A DNA stretch of 64,000 bases from Sphagnum compactum. Its lineage: Eukaryota > Bryophyta > Sphagnopsida > Sphagnales. The stretch is taken from NCBI GenBank assembly GCA_965153455.1, contig OZ234497.1, forward strand, positions 13,502,302 to 13,566,301. The letters run 5' to 3'. Shown one piece after another: positions 13,154 to 25,000 of the stretch. The notes below the pieces were generated by a model. That model saw nothing but the letters and a program-made list of their open reading frames with translations. It was not told the origin of the DNA and did not search any database. Both the position numbers and the translations under genes were made by a program. The first letter of the stretch is position 1. The number at the start of each line of letters is the position of its first letter.

Positions 13154-13195
13154 TGCACGTATTGTTGTAAAATTGGACATCAAAATAATGAGTGT
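13154..13195 (+). pseudogene. CCHC zinc knuckle of retroelement
   Basis: The translation contains CTYCCKIGHQNNEC, an exact CX2CX4HX4C nucleic-acid-binding knuckle, followed by PFIEDNARQGF. It lies about 740 bp upstream of the capsid-like block, whereas Gag knuckles normally follow the capsid. A second, poorly preserved knuckle (FCGDTGH) follows the capsid near 14475. Confidence 0.7.
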
Positions 13196-13929
13196 CCATT
13201 TATTGAAGATAATGCGAGGCAAGGATTTGTTGAACATTTATAGAATCTGAATCTAGAACCTACAAGAGCAAATAACCATGGATATAGTTAGCCAAAGGAA
13301 TTGTACCATGAGAGGGTCAAAATTCCAAATATACTTAGAGAACAAATTTAAAACAATAATAGAGTGGAAATGAGAGCTCAAACAGTGGCAAATGTAATAC
13401 TTGTTTTTGTAGCTCTTACACCAAGTTTGTTACATCACAATGATGTTGGAGTTATTTATCCAAAAAAAATTAATTTAATAATGGAACCAATAAAATCTAT
13501 ACCATTACATTTTGTGGCAATGGTTACAGTTACTTAAGCTCCATTTGTAACAACACTAGTTCATATTATTGTTGGTATGAGGTCCAGACCCTAAAATCCA
13601 AGGGAAACACAACTAGTCAGTGTGCATATAGAGATGCCCCGGGAGGTGGATAGGATTTTTGCTAGACAACCATTAGATCTAGGAAAAGGAGGCTCAGACC
13701 CATTAAGAACACCAGGAGCACCAAGACCTCCAGAACCTTTAGGAATATTGGATTGCCAATGATGAATCTAGGTAAACCACCATTACCACCAAATAGGCCT
13801 TATCACCGGCCATTGAACTATCTTGAGTATGTGAAGGATGGTGACCCAAATGCTCATGTCAGAGTTTTTTAAGTTGTCATTATAACAAGTGGTGAAACCG
13901 ATAATGTAAAGATTGTTGATTTGTTTGAT

Positions 13930-14310
13930 TTTACCCTCAGAGATGTTGTGTCTGATTAGTGTAACAACTATATGGGAGATTACCTAGATTGTACTTTTGT
14001 AGAATTATAGCTGGCTTTTTGTAAAAGGTACAGAAAAGTTCAAAATTACGAGCAAGTTTACTTGCAGTTGAAAAACATGAAGCAAGAGAAGAATGAAAGA
14101 GTGGAAGTTTATTATGAAAGATTATTAAAGTTAGCCAATAGTCTTCAACATACATTTTTTTAACTAGTGTTTTCAAATCTAGATTACAACCATATATGCG
14201 TGTAACAATAGGAGGCATGAAAAGAAAAACCTTGCAATAACATACGGAAACAACTTTGGTTTGTGAAGAGGGAATTTTTGAAGTAGAGGCTATAAGTAAT
14301 CTATCAGTAC
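13930..14310 (+). pseudogene. Retrotransposon gag (capsid-like) domain, broken
   Basis: The frame reads a run of Retrotrans_gag type: TLRDVVSD, then CNNYMGDYLDCTF, AFCKRYRKVQ, and QLKNMKQEKNERVEVYYERL. This is the helical block that packages retroelement RNA. It is interrupted by several stops (for example before CNNYM and after the Leu/Ala-rich helix) and by a frameshift near 14160. Confidence 0.7.
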
Positions 14311-15069
14311 CACAAAGTAGTAAGACAATATTAATTCACAAACCTCAGATAGTTATAGAGAAAACATGAATGTATTATATAAATTGTAGTTTGTACAATA
14401 CTTATAATTTCTAAGGTTACTACTCAACATATCAAAGTAAAAAATTCTATAAGTTCTTTTTTTCATATTTTTGTGGTGACACAGGACACAAGATCATAAA
14501 TTATTTTAAATATAATAATATGCATAATATGTTTAAGAACAAAGGAGTGAAGACTACAAAGAATCCATATGGGGTGGAGCCTAAGGTTGCCAATCCTTTA
14601 GTCCATATGGTGGATGTTAACATGGCCATTACCAGGAGCAAGGTTATTGAAGAACATGTGTTCAAGGATAGAAAGTCAATCAAGAAAAAATTTGTTGCTA
14701 ACTAGGAAGAGGAGCAGAAATTACATCAATCTTTTGTCAAGACTATACAAGAGATGCAAGCAGAAAACCCACTAGAAAATTTAACTCAAAAGGAGAAAAT
14801 ATAATGGAGTACAAGTTGGGGTAGCATTACCAAAGATTGAAGTGTCCACAAAACCAATTATACCACAAAATTTGTCTATTATTCCTCATAACAAAGTTAT
14901 GTCTATGGAACAAATATTCCAAGATATTAGTAAATAGATGATGGAAACTACCTATACCTTGAGGTTAGGTCAATTACTGAAGATAACACCACACCTTAAG
15001 AAGTATATGTGGCAAAAATTAAAGCTAGAAAAACTCAATATAACTACTCAAAATGATACCAAAATCTAG

Positions 15070-15720
15070 TGTGGCCATAATGGTTGAGACACATTCTGAA
15101 GTAGACTTTGTAGCTATAGAGGTAAATAACTATATGGCAATTATCCAAGTATAAGTTGGAAAGAACATTATTGAGGATGTTCTGATAGATGGAAGGGCAA
15201 GTGTAAGTATTATAACATAAAACCTCAGAACAAAAGGTTTACCCAAACCAAGACTAACTCCATACCACCTAAGAATGGCAAATCAGAGTATGACTAGACC
15301 TTTAGGAATCGTTAGAAATTTGAAGATTCATATACATGGTATACCATATATAACCACATTTATTATTTTGAAAACCAATGTTGTGGATTTTAACTATTCT
15401 ATGTTGTTAAGAAAACCTTAGCTTAGAGATGCAAAGGTTACACGTGATTCGGGTAACAATGTCATTACTGTTCAAGGTAATGGAACAATTAGAACAATAT
15501 CAATTAATAAGAATCAGGGAGCAAAAACTAAACAACCCCAAGTATTAGTTTGTTATGATTTAGTGGAAGGGCTAACAGATGAAGAGGAAGATTTAATATT
15601 TGAAACAAAACCAAAGTTGTTCTCAATTGGCACAATCATTATTTCATATGAAACAATTTCATTGTTGAGTATTATAATGTCAAAAGTTAGAGTTAGTGGA
15701 GAATTTGACCGAAAGTAAGA
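15070..15720 (+). pseudogene. Retroelement aspartic protease region, inactive
   Basis: The translation gives VLIDGRASVSIIT around 15178-15220, where an active protease would carry a D-T/S-G-A-S core. Here the glycine after the Asp-x pair is Arg, and a stop follows within a few codons. The downstream part (KGLPKPRLTPYHLRMANQS and onward to about 15720) is colinear with retroelement protease-linker sequence. Confidence 0.6.
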
Positions 15721-16499
15721 AACATCATATTAAGGAGCAGTGGAAGTGGTGATTTTAACAACAAACACAACAAAATTTCATGTTAAGATTTCACTTGAAA
15801 ATAAGGTTTATCCATAAACTTATTATCATCATAGCCAAGCTAATATTGAAGTGGATGAAAACACCAGCGAAAATACAAACACAAAATCTTTAGATAGCAA
15901 GTTGAACTTTGACTAAAAAACAACTTGTTAAGCTGAATTTTGGTACAAAGGCAAATCCATAATATATCAAAGTTAATGCACAATCGACAAAGGAGAAAAC
16001 TAAAAAGCTTCAAATGTTGCTCAAGGAGTTCAAAGATGTGTTTGCTTGGACTTATAAGGATTTGAAAAACATACTTCTAAAGTTAACTCAACAAATAATT
16101 GAGTTGGAATGCATGTTGACCTAAAAACTTTGTGGATGTGGCAACAAGTTTTTCTAATGATAAGTGAAAATATGATAACATGTGTTGTCTATGCTATAAA
16201 CTGCCTACGTCCTATGATGAGTCACTATATTAACAGAATTTTGTTCTAATCTGACAGACTTATCGAACCCATAATCTAATGACAGTGAAACTATATAACC
16301 AATATCTATGAATATTTTCATAATCTATTGACTCATAAGATTTTCTGCGAATTCTTCTAATATTAATGTTTGATCAATTCCAATTATCTTTGTTTTTTTT
16401 TTGGTCTTCTAAATCTTCATCATATTATTCTTTGATATGATTTGAATTTATGGACTCTATAGAGGTTTGATTCTCTAAACTTTGTACCCCCTACAATGT

Positions 16500-17460
16500 C
16501 TTATCCACATATATATATGGTTTCAACTTGTTAACATTGACCAATATTGGATTTGGGTCAAAATTGTTAATAGAAATGAAAAGAACAATATTATTAGGTA
16601 AGCAATATTGTACCATGAATGGACCAAACCATCTTTTCTTGAATTTGCCCAAGTGTTTCTTTCCTCCCTTGGGAAACCATAAAACATAATTTCCAAATTA
16701 AAACTTTTTCTTTGTGTTTTTCTGTTGACTACATAGAAATTTGTTCCATTGGTTGGCTCCCACACTATTATAAGCTTCCAGTTTATTTTTTGTAATTTCT
16801 CCAGTTTTGTGATTTTAGAAGTTAGTACTCTAGTTGATTTTGCATCTTTATGGTCCCCACTAATAGCCGGTAGAAATATTTTGTTGGTATTAGAAGATGC
16901 AAACCATAGACTAATTAGTAAGGTGTATAACATGTTGCCACCTTGTAAGCAGTCCTATATGAAAACAAAACAGTAGACATATGTTAAATCCCAGTCTGTT
17001 CTTTTTTCATTGATTAACTTGGTCAAAAGTCTACTTATGACTTTGTTAGTAGATTTTGCTTGTCCATTTCCCTATGGATAATAGGTAGTTGAATTAACAT
17101 GCTTGAACAGAAACTATTTTGTCAAATATTTGATTGTATCATTGACAAAATGTATTCCTTGATCTATAATCATGGTCAATGGACATCCAAATCTGGTCAG
17201 AATGTATTCATACATGAATCTAATTGTTACTACTACAGTATTGGTTTTGAGTGTTGTTGCTTCTACCCACTTAGTTGCATAATCAATAGCTACCAGAATA
17301 TATTTGTTCTTTATTAGTCTTCTTGCTGGTTTAATTAAACCTATAAAATCTAGACCCCATTTCATAAAAGGTTATTCTAAAAGTGTTGTTACCAACTTGG
17401 CCAAACTTTTTGTTTTGAGTCCTCCAATTTTCTAACAACTGTCACAACTTCTGGGCCGAA
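16500..17460 (-). pseudogene. Ty3/gypsy integrase relic in opposite orientation
   Basis: The minus-strand frame 17365-17114 reads MKWGLDFIGLIKPARR, then KNKYILVAIDYATKWVEA and TRFGCPLTMIIDQG. This is the integrase core with two of the three catalytic acidic positions (Asp in VAIDYATKW, Asp in IIDQG). It continues in other frames toward 16520 (STTYYP, GNGQAKSTNKV, then a C-terminal region around 16933-16523). Upstream (about 17460) a degraded CxxC of the zinc-binding domain can be read. It lies tail to tail with the plus-strand gag-protease relic. Either the 3' half of one element was inverted with loss of RT and RNase H, or two elements abut. Confidence 0.75.
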
Positions 17461-18360
17461 CTTGATTGATACATCTAGATTTCAAGTAAGATGTCAATAT
17501 CTAAACCAAGTTGTCAAATGCTTCAAAACTCATTATGTAAAACTTTATAAACTTTTGGTGGTGCATCTCTTTTGTTGTTCTCCACACAATCCGCTCCACA
17601 TAATTCCAAGGTGTCTCTTGCCTAGGTTCCACCCAAATTGTGGTTGATGCATGTTTTTTCATCAACACAATCAATCACAACAACAAAGGCAAAAAAAAAC
17701 TTTTTGGAAGGTCCATTTATAGAATCAACTATTTGCCAAGCCTTTGACTTATAAATAGCACAATTGCACAATGTTGGAATCAATAACAGCCATACAAACA
17801 CAATTATACCATGAAAGAAAAATCCATGGTTATAAACTTTGAAGAATGTAATTAAACACCAATAAACTCAAGCTCTTTGTTTTGTCAATCCTTTATTTTT
17901 AACACTTGAAAGTGCTTGGACTCATCATCAGTGAAAGGAGCTTCAAGAGTAGGATGGAGAATTTATAAATTAAAAAAGAATTTAATATTCCAACATGTTG
18001 TTCATTAAACTAAAATATTTAATTATTGATGTTAAGAAAAAAAACCCCTATAATTTAAAATGAAGGATGAGAACCCATTCGTCAAAAATACAAGTCAAAT
18101 GAGAACACAAGTAAACACAACCCTAAAAAAAACAAAAACAAAAACAAACAATCAACAAAAATCAGATAAAAACCCTATGCAAAGAGACACAACCCAAAGA
18201 AAAAAAAAAAAAAACAATCGACAAAATCAAGTAAAAACTCTATGCAAAAAGAATCATAACTACAAAATGACAATCAATGATAACAAAGAAAACCCTAGGA
18301 TGAAATCAAGGATATCAAAGAAGACCTAAGATAAAAAAGTTGTCATCTGCCACAAATAGG
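17461..18360. other. AT-rich spacer with A-rich low-complexity DNA
   Basis: No gene seen. 18060-18329 is rich in AAAACA-type sequence and yields a Lys/Asn/Thr-rich frame, which is not credible as a protein. Confidence 0.5.
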
Positions 18361-19071
18361 CTAGCGATGGAGTTGAAGAGTCAGGACCTGTGAGAACAGA
18401 GCTCCAGAGAGCTAAGAAATGAAGAGAAACACTATCTTGGAATGGTAGGCAGGTGTGCGTGCTATTAAGGTTTTGTGCAGGGCCTATGTGTGTGTCTAGG
18501 ACGCCTTATTTCTACACAAAGCTAAGACTTTGGCCCTCCCTTGACCGTTGGATAGCCTAAAGTCATATCTGTACCCTAATCTGGACGTCGCACAGTACCG
18601 GTCTTCGTGGGGGTGGGGACTCTCAAGAACGTTTGAACGCGTGGGCTTTGTAATGCGTGAACTTTCTCGTTCTGAAACGCAATGGGTGAAGAAACGCATT
18701 AGCAGAAGCTGTTTTCAGAACGAAAGAGAAGCGAGGAGATGGTTTAGGACGAGAAGAGCGAAAGATGATGAAGAATGGTGTGAGACACATCTCTTCAATG
18801 TAAGGTCTTATGGTATATATTTGCTATGGGAGTCTTGTAAATGGCAGCGCCTCTGTGGAAAACTACGACGTTCGTCGGCTGGCGACGAATTTTCGACAAC
18901 AAGGAGAACAAGGAGCTGTGGAGATCTCTCTGAGAATTCTTTTTTTTGGGGTTAATGCATCATCTTATGGAGGGAGTTGGAGATTTCACTTCGCAAGCTT
19001 ATTAGAGCTTTTTGTCTCTAGATTTTGCATTTGAACCTTACTTGACAGAGCTCAAGCTCTCAAGGATTTCA
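18361..19071 (+). promoter_or_regulatory. Putative promoter / 5' untranslated region of EDEM-like gene
   Basis: Base composition becomes clearly more GC- and CpG-rich than the DNA to the left, in the approximately 700 bp ahead of the EDEM-like start codon. This is typical of plant gene 5' ends. No clear TATA box or transcription start can be fixed by eye. A long frame at 18548-18955 inside it has no recognisable domain and is treated as leader or promoter sequence. Confidence 0.35.
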
Positions 19072-22000
19072 ATGGTGTCCTCGGTCACTCCACTCTTTTA
19101 TCTCCCTCTTGGTTTCTTCATCTTTCTTCTGATGCTGCTGCAACTATTGCCTCTGGCGTCCGTGCCAGCCGCAGCTGCATCTGTTTCACGCGACGAATCT
19201 GCGGAGCTTCGTGATGAGGCACGTGAACAACCCACTTTCGCTAGGTTTATTTTCCCCCTGTTTTATCTTTCATTCCGAGTGTTGTCTGTATATGTTTGAC
19301 CTAGAACCGTGGTGGCCATATCTCACTCGGTCTCGGTCCCTTTTCGACAATCACCTTAGAGAAAGGAGGACATGCTTCAAATTTTATTGGTTCTGTCGGT
19401 TGAACAGGGCGCTGAAGTTGTTCGCTCTGATTTTGTGGTAAGGCATGCGGGGCCGATTTGCTCTTTGAAACGATTTTAGAGATAATCATCTTCTGTGTAG
19501 ATTAGTCAGACCATGTCCGGTAACCGTTGCAGGGATCGGGTTGTGGAATTCCCGGATATGAGCTCTTCCCGTCACGTAGTAATCGATGCTAATCCTCGTG
19601 TCTGAGGCAACTTGATAACAGCCTCAGATTGATCTTCATGCTCGAGGCTTGGTGCAACCAGGTAGACCTGGCGTATAATTGTGCTTTTACTAAATGAGGC
19701 CAGATATCGGTTCTAAAGTATAAATGTGATTGCTTGCTCAATTACTAGCATTGTGCTGTTGAAATGACAGAAAATGCTCTTGAAGTGTGCATCTGCTGCT
19801 TAAGAAAAAATGTTTTAAAGTACTGGATGAGAAGAACTGAGCATGCATCTGCATCATTTGTCCCACAGACTTTTTCTGTTCAGTATTTCTGTTCAGGAAT
19901 GGCCGTAATTCCTTCTGGTATGCACCCACTGTTGACAGCTTTCAACAGTTCATCATACTACAAGATAGCAGGGAAGTGTAACAACCCTCCAACATAGTTT
20001 CTCAAGCAGTGTTGTGGCATTTGCTCATAGTCACTCCTGAAGTGGACATTGTCTATAATCGTGTTTTTAACAGTGTAGATCCAATTGCTCCAACATGTTT
20101 GACAAGGAAAGGGAGCAGAGTTTTAGGATTTCCATCATTGCCTTAAGGTCTTCTCATAATATTTGCTGGGTAACCTCACACTATTGAATCTGTGCAAGAT
20201 TTGAAGCAAAATATGTGATTGTTTGCATTACATCATTTTGTGACAGGATTTGGGGTCTATAATGCTGATGGTCAGGGCCTAAGAAAGGCATTTTGATTCT
20301 CACTATTTGACCACCCTCATTGCATGCTGTTCAATGAAGACATCTTGTCAAGTTCTAGTTTGGAGTGGTTGTTATGTGCACCTGCAGTGAGTGATATAGG
20401 CATCATGGATTTGGTTCGAGACTCAATACCTCTGGCTTTTGTTGATGTTGATTGGAGACCTTTCTTTGCAGGTGAAGGAAATGTTTTACCACGCATTTGA
20501 CAACTATATGCGCCATGCTTTTCCACTGGATGAACTTAGGCCTATGAGTTGTACTGGGGAGGACTCTCTTGGCAGCTACTCTCTTACACTTGTAATGTCT
20601 CCGTATTTCTGTTCCTTCCATTGAGTATTCCTTCAGAAAATGGATTTGTGACTTTTAGCATTTCCGGTGTTTTTAGTTCATATTCAGTTCAATAGAGACT
20701 GCCAGATGGATAAGTGAATTGTTTGTTGCAACAATACTGTACTTAAAAGTTCTGTTACCAGGCCTTGTGGTTGATTAATTAGTAATCTCTTTTTTTTACC
20801 CTTGATGGTAGATTGATGCACTGGACATGCTTGCACTGCTGGGTGATCGTGCCCGGTTTAGTGAAGCTGTAAATTGGCTTGGCAAGAATCTCCAATTTGG
20901 AAAGGTGCACTTACTCCCCCTGGGGCACATTTTGCATGCTACATGGCTGGAGGCTATTTGCATGGGGAATCAAAGGCTAGTAATTGTTTAGTTTGAACTG
21001 GCTCCTTGCTTGTAGATTGGTTCAGTGAAGAGATTCCTTTGGTTGTGCAGAATAAGACAGTCTCAGTTTTTGAAACAACTATTCGAGTCCTTGGTGGCCT
21101 CTTGTCAGCACATTTGGTTGCCAGCGATGCTTCAACGGTATTGGGTTTTCATACTTTTGGACAGCTGACAATGTGAACTGTACAGATTGAGTTCACCCTG
21201 TTTCTGTGGCTTTATTCACACACACACATCACATCCAACAGCATAGTAGGGAGTTAAATGCAGCTCACCAGCTCTAAAGGACTTATTCCGGTAGCATGGA
21301 GCTAGCTTCATTTTATACAGTCTGCAGGGTGTGTTCACCCTGGGGTTACATTTTTTGTGAGAATAAATCGGCAAAGATACAAGCATGACACTTAAGTCTA
21401 CCTAGTGAAGGGCTAATGTTCATGGTAACAGTCTCATGATTGCCTGTGTAGTATATAACTTGTCTTGGGCATCAGGTTTGTAGGCCAATTCCTTCAGGAA
21501 TAGATAACAGGCATTTTTCTTAAAAACTTTGTTTGCTGTTGAGCTGGTTGGTGAAACATCACTGGGATGGAAGAACCTGCAACCCTGTGTTAATATTCCT
21601 TTGCTGAGATGAACAACTTTTCTTGAGTTGCACACAATGAAGGCCTTAAATCAATAGCAGAGAGCAAAATATTATTAGCAAGGGTTAATTTTCATGGGAT
21701 GGCTGAACCTAGGGAATGCAAGTGGATGCATACCATAATGAGCTGCTCCACCTGGCAGAAGATTTGGGTCGTCGTATTTTACCTGCATTTGAGACCCCCA
21801 CAGGTTGGTGGTGATCGATTCTCAGCTCTTGTTTATATTTGCTTGCAAGTTTAGAACAATTGTGCCACAAGAGCACAGAGTTTACCTGCTTCAGATCTTG
21901 CTTTTGTCATCAATGAAGAAACTTATGGGGTGTGCATGCAGGTATACCATATGGATCTGTCAATCTTGTGTATGGGGTGAGCCAGGATGAGAGTCAGGCA

Positions 22001-25000
22001 AGGCGAGCCTTTCCCAACAGCCATGCCCTGACCTGATGGTTGTAGAAGTGAATAGCACTTACATTATAGTCTAGTTTTGTGCTGGGGACTACTGAGCTCC
22101 CTCCTTACCCTTCTTTTATCCTCCCTCATTTGTCCACATAAGGTTGATCTTTATGATCTCTCAGATTTGTCCACCTGGTCTAGGATTTTTTTCCAGATTG
22201 CACTGGACACTTTTTCACTGAATCATTGTGGTCTTTGTCTTTTTGGCACTTAACTGTTAGGTTTTGGTGTACAGGTGACCTCAACAGCTGGTGGTGGCAC
22301 TTTGACCCTGGAATTCGGGGTCCTAAGCCGGTTGACTGGCAACCTTGGTAAACACCTACATGAGTGACTTCATTTCTTCTTGATTTGGTATCTTCCTGTG
22401 GTTAGCAAGAAAGGAGACTGCAGAGATGCTTGAAGTCACCAAGCATGAGTACCAGGATATTTCTTGGATTTGCAAGCTGATTGAGATTGGTTAATGTAGA
22501 GTGGAACATAATTGCAATGTGTGCTGAGTTAGACATAATGCAATATTGCATCTCAGATCAAGTTTGTTTATTTGGTTTCTGGTTACAGAATTTGAAAAAG
22601 TCTCTCGAACTGCTGTGCGAGGACTTTGGGCACAACGATCACACCTGGGTCTTGTTGGAGCCCACATCAATGTGTTTACTGGAGAGTGGACTCATAAGGT
22701 GATTTCATGATCGTGGGGCATGACAGGACGATGGATTGAAGTTCTGAAATGGAGAGCAGGTTGGTAGGATAGAGTCTCTGATCTGCTGGGAATTTAGTAA
22801 GCAAGAGGATGTGCAGTAGTAAATAGTGAAATGCCTGTTGGTTCCTAATGTAAAGCCCAAGATACTGATACCTATGTAAATATGCATGTGGAAACAATGT
22901 GATAGGATGCAGGCATTGGTACCAGCGTTGACTCTTTCTATGAATACCTTCTCAAGGTTGGCTTCTGTGGTCAACTCTGCACTGCTTTATGCCTTGAACT
23001 TATTTTGCTTCATTTCAGTTCAATGCCCTACAGGATTATTTGGATTTGGTACAAAGAATCTTCACTTTGTCTTTTGAATACTGCAGGTTGGAATCATTTC
23101 TGTCAAGAATACAGCTGTTAGTCAGTGTGGATCTCATTAGCATTTGCTTCATATCAAGTATCTGACTATGTGGCTTAACGTGTGCAACATATGCCTATGT
23201 AGGCATACCTACTTCTGGGTGATGAAGAGTATCTGTATATGTTCAGGGAGGCTTATAAGTCTGTCATGGATTACCTTCATAATGACCCATGGTAAGGACT
23301 TAGGCATTGGCCAACCCAATTCAAACCATACAGAAGATATTGCCAGGTGTCTGCATCCTACTTCAGATATTGCAAGGATGATGGTTCCTGGATGTTGCAA
23401 TTAGGCTTTGTAAGAGAGGATGACCCCACACCTGTTGATGTCATAATTATTGGTATCGGTTGCTAATTCATGTTTTCTCATGCTGTCTGTATTTTGTTTG
23501 CCCAGGTACTTGGAAGTGAACATGAACTCAGCTGTTGTGGTGTGGCCACTTTTTAATAGTCTTCAAGCCTTTTGGCCAGGCCTCCAAGTATGTATGAATA
23601 TGACACTTTCCTCACCAACTTTCTTCGTGCCCCAAACCTGGCAGGGACTATTGTAGCTTCCACATATTTAATGTTGCAGAGATGTTTTGGGTGACTCATA
23701 GCTCAAAGCTGCTATTCATGATGAAGGTGATGGTCTGACAGTTTGTGATGAACACTCATAAGGTTATGATTGTATTCATTGTCATGTTATCTTCAAACTG
23801 TTGTTGTTTTCTCTTTGTTATACCTTACATGGATAATAATAATTGTTGTATTAATTTTGTTGTTTGTGAAAAGCTCTATATTCTCCAGTTTTCTTTGAGC
23901 TTAATTCATCCAGTAGGTATGTAAGAGATTTCAAGTCTTGCTGAGTCAGAAATCCTTAGAATTCATCATTCTTTTAGTAATTTTAGTAGTCAAGAGTGTG
24001 GTCTACGTCTTCTATTTCTTTGTGCAGTCTAGAAGTCCCATAAAAATCCAGTTAAACTGAGATTTATTTGTGCATCTAGTTGCACTTCCCTCACAAATGT
24101 TTCTAAGTGGCTCAGTTCTTTCCACAAAGCTATACTACCTGTGGTCAATGATCTTTGGATGTCAAAGCTCAGAAAGGCTTGTGTTCCTTCTGTTAGTAGA
24201 TGGACATTGATCTCAGAAGTGGATATGAGACAACTCCTAAGTTGTTTGAGATCAGATGTTGATAAAGCTTCTCCACTCTTGCTGTTGTCAAATTTTCAAC
24301 TCTATATGCTAAGATCAACCTACTAGATCTAAAAGTTTGTATGAAAGTTCTGGTTAACAGAGTGTTTGGTTGGATGCTTAAGTTTTTGGTGGTTCAAAGA
24401 ATTTCACTTGATTTCAGGTATCTGAATAAGCAAGAGATAAGTTTGTTTGAGGCTCTCCATAATTTCAAAAGTTGTGAAGGCTTCAGACTTAAGTCTTGGT
24501 TGGATATTTTGGTAGGCAATCTATTCCTTTGTTATGGTCATTGTGCTTATAGACAATGTATTGGTATCCCCGTGGGTGCTAATTGTGCTGTCTATTTAGC
24601 TAATTTCTATCTCTTTCCTATGAGCTTGATTTTTTGGAGCATCTCTCAAAGACCAACACATGGTCTATTGTACTTCATAGATTGTCCCTTGTTTGTAGGT
24701 TTGTGGATGATCTTTTTATTCCAAACTTTCCAGAGTTTGAGAGTTTTATGTACGTGGACAAAGACTCTTTTGGCAGTGGCATATACCCAAAGCTGTCTTG
24801 TGATTTAAATTGTACTTCTAATGTATTCTCTTGTAACTTATTGGATCTAGCAGTAAAGCAAAGTCCTCCAGGGTATTCTATGATATATTTGATAAATGTT
24901 CTCCACCAGAGTATGCAGGTATATTGACATGATATGTATGCCCCATGTTCATTCTGATATCTCAATTACTGCCAAGTTGGGCAAAATAAATAGTCAGTAT

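Larger units (their letters stand above)
12274..16130 (+). mobile_element. Decayed Ty3/gypsy retrotransposon, gag to start of RT
   Basis: Plus-strand remains of a plant Ty3/gypsy polyprotein, broken by many stops and frameshifts. In order: an upstream coding block (12274-12537 and beyond), a CCHC zinc knuckle (13154-13195), a retrotransposon gag/capsid-like block (about 13930-14310), a pepsin-like protease region (about 15070-15720), and the short lead-in to reverse transcriptase (about 15960-16130, including EFKDVFAWTYKDL). The RT and RNase H that should follow are missing. Instead an integrase relic of similar type lies on the opposite strand at 16500-17460. No LTRs were found. It is non-functional. 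The upstream block before the capsid resembles the extra 5' ORF seen in some plant Ty3/gypsy lineages; lineage assignment is inference. Confidence 0.8.

Noticed and set aside
18060-18329. 89-codon Lys/Asn/Thr-rich frame
   Set aside because: Translation of A-rich low-complexity DNA; no domain, no codon bias.
18548-18955. 135-codon plus-strand frame upstream of the EDEM-like gene
   Set aside because: No recognisable domain and Arg/Ser/Trp-rich. It lies where the promoter and leader are expected, and overlapping frames of similar length exist.
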